From positions 22,601-86,600 of the forward strand of contig MSJH02000643.1 in the NCBI GenBank assembly GCA_001931875.2: a DNA stretch of 64,000 bases, given 5' to 3'. The stretch's first letter is position 1; every line of letters begins with the position of its first letter. Origin of the DNA: Byssochlamys sp. IMV 00236 (lineage: Eukaryota > Ascomycota > Eurotiomycetes > Eurotiales > Thermoascaceae). The notes under the pieces are model-generated. The model made no database searches, was not told the origin of the DNA, and was given only the letters and a program-made list of their open reading frames with translations. Below, piece after piece: positions 57,337 through 64,000 of this stretch. The translations under genes and the position numbers were made by a program.

Positions 57337-59205
57337 ATGGCGGACCGGCGACCTGAAGGTGGACGAGAGTCCTCTACCGAACCTGCCATCACGTCTCCAC
57401 GATCTAGTATTGATTTTCACCCCGCTGCTGCTGCTCGCAGTCCTCCATTGCGTTCGACTGAACTCAGTATCTCGTCGTCAAACCGCCGCAGTTTCCACGA
57501 AGCGCTGCGGTCGATGCCTCAGTCTCCCCGAGCCCGACGACAACCCTCCCTGACCCAGGCCGCTATTCAGAGTCTTATCGACAATCCTCCAGTTCCAAAT
57601 CCCTCAGATCCAGCTTTCGCCGGTCGCGACTGGAGGCAGATCACAATAGGAGAGCTTGTCAAGCCGGATGATCTCAAATACGTGCAGCTTGACACGGACA
57701 TCGAGGAAGCCACCAACGTATGATAACAGCGGCCCGACTTTCGTTTACGACTACGCGCTAATTCTTTTCTACAGCTCCTGATCGACTCTAACGCGCCAAT
57801 TCTTCTAATCCGAGAGACCGCTCAAGACAAGTCTGCCGTTAGCACGTTCGATTATACAGACCTCAACACGTATCTGCTACTCGTGGTTGGGTTAGCGCAA
57901 CCAGCTCCAGAGGATATCGAATACTTCCAGCAATTAGCGACTAGGGCCAGAGAAGGACAGAAGGTTCCACTGAAAGATGTCAAGGCGATCGGTCGTAAGG
58001 TCCCGCTCGTGACGCTGCCGGCGTCCGCCAGTTTGATGACGACGGTCGAGACATTCGGAGGTGGTGTTCACTGGGTGGTGGTAGTCAAGGACGACAGCTC
58101 GGAAGTTGTGGGGATATTCAGCCAGTTTCGACTCGTCAAATTTCTCTGGGAAAATGGACGAAGTTTCCCGGTTATCGATGAGTTATACCCGCAGTATCTG
58201 AAGGACTTGATAGTTGGATCTCAACATGTCATCTCGATCAAGTGGGTCGACTCCTTATCGATGGTGACGCATATGCTAATACCAGTATAGTGGAGATAGG
58301 CCGCTCTACGAGGCTCTGCGACTGATGGATCAGGAGGGAATCAATTCTCTTGCTGTCGTCGATAGCCATTCTAACGTTGTTGGTAATATCTCGGCAGCAG
58401 ATGTCAAGGTAAGATCCGAACCATCACTTTGAAGCCTAGGGCTTGTCTGATAATGGAAATCAGCTCTTGACCAAGTCCACCTCCCTGCCACTGCTGCATA
58501 ACTCTTGTATCCACTTCATTTCCGTGATACTGTCGACGCGTGGCCTAAACGAGGGCAAAGACTCCTTTCCGGTCTTTCACGTAAATCCCACGTCGACTCT
58601 AGCTCATACAGTTGCCAAAATGGTAGCTACTCGGTCCCATCGGTAATACCCTCGCTAGCTCAATAATAATACCTTGTGAATGTCTAACAATTGATTGCAA
58701 CAGTTTGTGGGTGACTGACCCACAGTCTCCGTCATCTTCTGGACCTCCGACACCATCTCATTCCTCCACCCAGATCCCTCTCTATACACAGGGGAATCCA
58801 GCCCCAGCTCAAACGTCGCTCACCCCTCCTTTACCCTCCCCTGGTTCACCTCCGCCGATTAACACCCAGCCAAGCGCACCGCCAAACTACACTAGTCCAC
58901 ATCTCCCGACTCCTCCGCAGCCTTACCAGGTGGCATCGACTGTAGGCGGCACAGCTGCAAGCCTGCCACAAGTGATGGCTCCCTCAATCCCGGCATCTGC
59001 CCTGCCGGGCGCCTGTCTATCGGGCCGCCTGGTGGGAGTTGTCAGCCTTACGGATGTGCTCAATCTGTACGCTCGTGCCAGCGGCTTAAGGCCTGCAGAC
59101 CCTGCAGAGACCCGAAACCGCCGGAGGCGCAGCAGTAGTTCTAGCGTTAATGTGCGAAAAAGTGGCGACATTGGTCGAGAACTCTTAGGTCGTGGTGGAC
59201 CATGA
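57337..59205 (+). CDS. SDS23: SDS23 CBS-domain regulator
   Basis: Paired-CBS protein; in fission yeast Sds23 (Moc1) inhibits PP2A-like phosphatases and acts in cell-cycle, stress and nutrient control. Five exons, 57337-57717, 57775-58241, 58291-58408, 58464-58642 and 58704-59205, 548 residues. The N-terminus is Ser/Pro-rich ([16 protein letters not shown]). CBS modules follow: [16 protein letters not shown], then [29 protein letters not shown], then [24 protein letters not shown], and finally [30 protein letters not shown] with [20 protein letters not shown] long Pro/Ser/Thr insert splits the last CBS repeat, as in other filamentous fungi. Phases close throughout. Confidence 0.93.
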
Positions 59206-61967
59206 ATATCACATGTATGTGACTAAGTGTCTGTGGCTGGCTGGACTCTGGTAAGTCCAAAGTACCAAACACAGCAAATAGAATTCTCAGCAGCTATGAG
59301 TCAGTCTGGGCATATCATTTTCTATGAGGGCTTGTGTGAGTACTGGACAAGGCAGATCAGCTTCCCCAGTTAGCGTACGCTTAACCTCCACCTGCTGTCG
59401 CTATTGTCACAGCCACACAAGACCCATTGTTCGATTCTTATTCCCTCATTGGCTCTCTTTGCAGACCCGAAGGCTCAGCAGCATCCAGATTTGTTCAGCA
59501 ATGGCTGGTTTCTTTATGTCAGTGCACACCTTACTCACGGTCTCGTTAGTAGACAATCAATCAATGGGTCGATATTTAGTCTTGCCACATGTCTGACGCC
59601 GACCTCTTGTGGCGTCTGCTGTAGTTCCTGGGTTCTGTCTGAGAGCTGTAAAATGGGAGGTAAGAATGGCTTGGTCTAGCCATCTTCTATGTCCACGCCA
59701 TTATGGCTTGAATCTTGTCCGTGCCATTGGGATGGTGAACTACCCTTAATCGAAACTTTCCAAGATGTAGGAAGTTTACTTCTTTCCACGTCGACGGCTC
59801 TAGGCTTTACCGAGGGTAAGCGACCTCCCCGAAGCTCTCTTATCACTTTTCTGATCACATCCCGAAGGCATATTGTGAGACTGGCTGGGATGGCATTTGT
59901 TACCGGGCATGACAACAACCCGACGTCGCTTAGACTTATCACAGCCTCTTATCTCCTTATCGATTAGAGAACAAAGTACTCCACTCCAGCTCCTATATAG
60001 TCCTGGTCGTAGATGGTTAAGCCGGAAGTTGCCGCCTTTCATCGTCTGAAATCGCTTAGCAAGCACAGCAATCGCCGGATTTAGACAATGTTCTTCAACT
60101 AGGCAGACTCCACTTGATTCGCCAAAACCCCTTCCGGAGAATAAATCCCCTTCGTCCGCAGTCGTGGCTTGCAGGTACCATGTACCTTCTAATCGGGCTT
60201 ACGTTGCGAGTTGTATAGAATCTGATATATTGCTTACGCCCGTCAGCTTTTGACGACAAGGGTTGGTTGGTTGGTAGCAGAACGATAACTATTTACAGTA
60301 CTTCCCACTCGCTACGCCATCACTTGGGAGAATCAAGAAGACCCCGTGTGACCCGATTAGACTTTCCCAAGAAGCGGGGTTGGAGTTATGCTTTCAAAAG
60401 GAACAAGCCGATCTGCGCAGAACCGTAGGAAATCTACCTGCCTCTCTTTTTCCATGATGGATGTTCTGGTGGTGGCCATCTTTCCTGGTCGCATATCTTG
60501 GTTTTACATAGCCTCAATCTCAGCTAAGATAATCCTTTAGACGGAGCATGGTGTACGATGAAGAAAAAAACAGTGGAGAATAGAGTAAGCAAGCCACGAG
60601 TTTTAAAACGAAGCTGATACGGACAACGGACACATGTACGCGCTGGATTAAGTATGCAAGATCTTGAAAATCCGACCTGAAGTCTACAGTAGTTCTTCCT
60701 CCTAAACCTCTCTCCGGAGTCCGATCGAGCAAGGAGCTAAGACATGCTGGTAATTACTTCCGTAAATCGCTCGTGCTTATCCCATACAATATGAAAAAGA
60801 AAAAGTTCATCGATAGACTTCACCATCCGACAAAGTAACCAGACTCCATTTTCCCATCTTACTCCACAAAATTACTTCCGTCACAAGATCAGAACTCTAG
60901 CAACCCCGCCTGCGGTGACAAAGAAAAAAAGAAAAAGCAAGAGTAAAACCTGCTCGAAAATCCGGGGTTTTCACAGGTAACTTTCCGCCACCTGGGGAAA
61001 CGAGCCGTCGAAGGTCGATGGGTCGGGCATTGCTCTGCTGCACCGCAGTATATAACTAAGTAATAACTAATAACTAAGGTACTTCATCGCGCCCGCTTCT
61101 TGGCTGGGTTGAGTAGGCTGGCTGTGTATTGCGCCAATTTGTCGATTCCAAGTCTATTGGCAGTGCTCGGTAGTTATATCCACATGGTTAGCTTGCAGTT
61201 GAAGGAGATCTCAGCCGTTACTAGCTGCTGGTCGATCAGGGTCAAAGCGCAAAGCAAGAGAGGGGGAGGTCTGAGCGCCAGCACAGCCTATCTACCTTCT
61301 AGCTAGCTACTGCTGGCTGGGCTGTGAGGACGATTTCCCTTGGACGAAATGGCAGTTTGTCTTCGGATGTCTGAATATCGTCTTTAATTTATAGGGAATA
61401 TGTTACTTGCGGACGTGATATGTCTTATGTCCTTGTCGAATAAGTAGAAAGAGAGAAAAAAAGAAAGCAGGAACACATTCAGGGATAAGGTCCATTTTCC
61501 ACTCGTATTAATAAACTGCCTAGACAAGTCTATCTCCCTGGGGCTCCGCGGAGACGTCGACATGTGGCAAATGTAGCCATTTTGGGTGCCGTAACTTGTA
61601 CGCTGCTGAGTGCAGATGCAGCTATAATATGAATTCGACGAGGTGCAGCAATCGAGCTGGGCTCCAAAGAAAGAACGGAAGAAAAATAAGAAGTAAAAGA
61701 GAGAGAGAGAGAGAGATTGCAGACAGTACAGATCTAGACGCTGTAATCTCACGCATCCCATTGCCGAATGCAGCAATCTCCCAAGGGACCAGGAATGCAA
61801 CGCCATTCAGGATGATGCCGGATGATGCAACGTCTCATCGACCCATCGTGCAGGTAGGTACTGTACCTTACAGCAGAACGTGTTCTAGATGGTGAAGCGC
61901 CGTTTGGAAACAGTTCTTTTTTTCTGCGACGAATATGAAACGTTGATTCTGGATTCTGAAGTACCTA

Positions 61968-61979
61968 CTTGACGTCAAG
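61968..61979. promoter_or_regulatory. CRE-like palindrome
   Basis: CTTGACGTCAAG, a perfect 12-bp palindrome containing TGACGTCA, the site of Atf/CREB-type bZIP factors such as AtfA. No gene start is known within the window on either side. Confidence 0.4.
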
Positions 61980-63611
61980 CAGAGGAGAGTACAGAGTACT
62001 CTAGAGGATGATGCCAGCGCATGCAAGACTGTATATCAACAATAATATATTATGTAGCCATATTGATTTTCAAATTTCAACAAAGTCCAATACTTATTAT
62101 ATAACTACCTCAACCTCAGTAAATCGTAGAGTTACAACTCCGCGCAGTTTCGGTACCATACTCCGCCCCAGCACCGCCGTTCCCCACCTTCGAGTCAAAT
62201 AAAGTTATCAACATCCCTACACAAGTATGCACCAAGTTCGGTTCCAGTGGAGTTCAAGTGGATCCAACAAGCCCGCCGTGCGCCAACCCAAAACCCCATA
62301 TTTGATCCGTGCGCCGAAATACAAATAAGGAACCGAACTTCAAACAAGCCAATCATGATCGAGTGAAATCTTATGTAAACCGATTCGCCAAGCAAACTAG
62401 TTAACACTAGCGGCGTTTTCGGTCCTTCCCGTTTCCACGTCGATCATTGCCTGACGATGTCTGTTTTCGGGTTGAACTTTGGGGAGGTGTTAGTACTTGG
62501 GTAGGTAGAGAAGTCAAATATGAAGGAATGTGATATTGGACATGTAGCTACCTACTGAGTAAAAGCTATATCTACTTATGATACGTGGGAAAGATTCTTG
62601 TTAGTTTCTTTTTTATGAATTCCTCTTTTCCCCAAACGTCCAGGTCGGACGATATCTTATGGTATAGATCGCGAGCTAACTGGCTGGATTTGCGTATACG
62701 TAGCTTGGTTTTGGTGATCCTACCCTACCCAAGTATCCAGTGTCTACGTACCCAGGTACAGCGTAGAAGCTTGCGTACTGTATCTAGATAGAGCAATACT
62801 ACCTTGCGAGGCCAGTGTGTCTGGCGCATAGAGAACCACGAAACCGAAGTATTGCACTTTCTTCTATCTTAACAGCAGGATACAACAAGAGTAAAAGCCA
62901 AGAACGCGGAGAAAACCCCCAAATAACACAAAGCAAGCTCCGTCGATGAAATTCAAATTCAAATCAAGTTCTCCATATGTGGAGCGACAGACATGAGATC
63001 GAGAGAGACATGCCGACCAACTCCCTTCTTCCTCTCTTTTTCTCTCCACTATAATAAAACTCAACAGGTACGTAATTCTGCCCCAGACTGTCGCGATGAA
63101 TATTGGTCTTCTCCCTCGTCCAATTAGATGAGAATGGGATATGCGAGTTGCAACCTTGTAGAAAAATGTCTCCGATGAAACGTCCCGATTCTGATGTGGA
63201 AAGAAGGAAAGAGAGGAAGATACGACAGCGCAGATGGATCGAATAGCATCGGTTCGATCCAGATATCACTGTGAGGATAAATTCTTTTAGAAACTTTATC
63301 GCGTTGGGGATAGGTATTGTTTCTCAATGTCGAGGTCAGAACTATGATAAAAAAGCAAATACCAAATCAATCTTCATATAATAGTAATACCTTAGAAAGT
63401 AGGAACAAATTATACAAACTCCCATATCCTATCTTGTATTAACTGCATATCAAGCACGAACGCAATCTACTTCACTCCATATAAAGCCTAACTAACTCTG
63501 TTAGCTCTCTTGGATTTCAATCCAACCGCGAGAACACTACTTGTACAACAACCAAGGTATAACAAATATCAACAAGCTAGTCCTTGTGGAACTTACACTA
63601 CCACTAAGTAC

Positions 63612-63629
63612 CAGCAGCAGCAGCAGCAG
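63612..63629. repeat. (CAG)6 microsatellite
   Basis: Six tandem CAG units on the plus strand; the frames through it are short. Confidence 0.7.
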
Positions 63630-63755
63630 CACCAGTCGTAGTAGTGTTAATATGCACTTGCAGGGATGGTTTGAACTTTTTTTCTGGTTGCATGTACTTT
63701 ACTTACTTACCTATCTAAGTACATAGGTAGATAGTGATTATCTCAATCAATCCAA

Positions 63756-63777
63756 GTACATGTACATGTACATGTAC
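63756..63777. repeat. 22-bp perfect palindrome
   Basis: GTACAT repeated three times then GTAC; identical on both strands and able to form a cruciform. Confidence 0.75.
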
Positions 63778-63920
63778 CTAATAAATAATAATTATTCCCC
63801 TCAACAGAAACAAAACGCACAGGCGAAACCCCCTCTCTCCCCTCCCCCCTTCTTCAGCAAAACTGCCGAGACATTATAGGTAACCAACACCCCTCGCACC
63901 ACAAGTCCCTAATCTAATCC

Positions 63921-63946
63921 ATTCATTCATTCATTCATTCATTCAT
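63921..63946. repeat. (ATTC)n microsatellite
   Basis: Six and a half tandem ATTC units. Confidence 0.75.
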
Positions 63947-64000
63947 AACTTCCCCTACCTACCTAGTACCAGTAGGTAATAGGCTCATAACTGTAAATTA

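Larger units (their letters stand above)
59206..64000. other. 4.8-kb gene-free region rich in simple repeats
   Basis: No open frame has family features, and I could not build a spliced gene. Contents: an AG-repeat near 61699-61714, a CRE-like palindrome at 61968-61979, (CAG)6 at 63612-63629, a 22-bp palindrome at 63756-63777 and (ATTC)n at 63921-63946, with many CTACCTA/AAGTAC words after 61000. It may be the long upstream region of a regulator gene beyond the window, or hold noncoding RNAs; both are guesses. Confidence 0.4.

Overview
The window looks like nuclear DNA of a filamentous ascomycete, most likely a Eurotiales species of Aspergillus type. The reasons are many short introns (about 50-100 bp, GTRNGT donors, CTAAC/CTRAY-like branch sites), compact genes on both strands, two Zn2Cys6 regulators, and clear fungal families (SDS23, VPS74, Ymc-type carrier, Dnf3-type flippase). 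No bacterial or viral block, CRISPR array, rRNA or convincing tRNA was seen. Exon joins were worked out by hand from splice signals, reading phase and family fit, so single junctions could be a few bases off; the phases of all multi-exon models given here close correctly.

Layout. 0.4-17.4 kb: peroxisomal alcohol oxidase (-), splicing factor SPF27 (-), neutral ceramidase (+), a Ser/Thr-rich secreted protein (+), a Zn2Cys6 regulator (-), an RRT8/EI24-like membrane protein (-), a type II haloacid dehalogenase (-) and an HNH-domain protein (+). 17.8-25.9 kb is a mitochondrial block: initiation factor IF-2 (-) head-to-head with a Ymc-type carrier (+), then ribosomal protein uS2m (-), followed by a Gly/Tyr/His-rich glycine-zipper protein (-). 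28.2-32.2 kb: a P4-ATPase flippase (+).

32.2-41.9 kb has the look of an accessory island: AT-rich gene-poor DNA, a non-LTR retrotransposon RNase H relic, a second Zn2Cys6 regulator (+) abutting that relic, and an MFS/DHA1 transporter (-). 41.9-59.2 kb returns to housekeeping: SURF6/Rrp14 (+), complex I 23-kDa subunit (-) head-to-head with mitochondrial acyl carrier protein (+), VPS74/GOLPH3 (+), an MDR oxidoreductase (-), an App1-like DUF2183 phosphatase (-), a small two-intron gene candidate (+), a doubtful ORF (+), an unrecognised leucine-rich protein (+) and the CBS-domain protein SDS23 (+). 59.2-64.0 kb has no gene I can support but holds microsatellites and a perfect 22-bp palindrome.

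Functional links. Two divergent promoters each serve two mitochondrial genes (IF-2/Ymc with a TCACGTGA element; NDUFS8/ACP with a CCAAT box). The alcohol oxidase has CreA-like sites upstream and a peroxisomal ARL terminus. I did not find a convincing new multi-gene system. The best leads are the island regulator/transporter pair beside a retroelement relic, the stop-free intron that splits a zinc cluster, and an orphan TATA promoter antisense to the dehalogenase gene.
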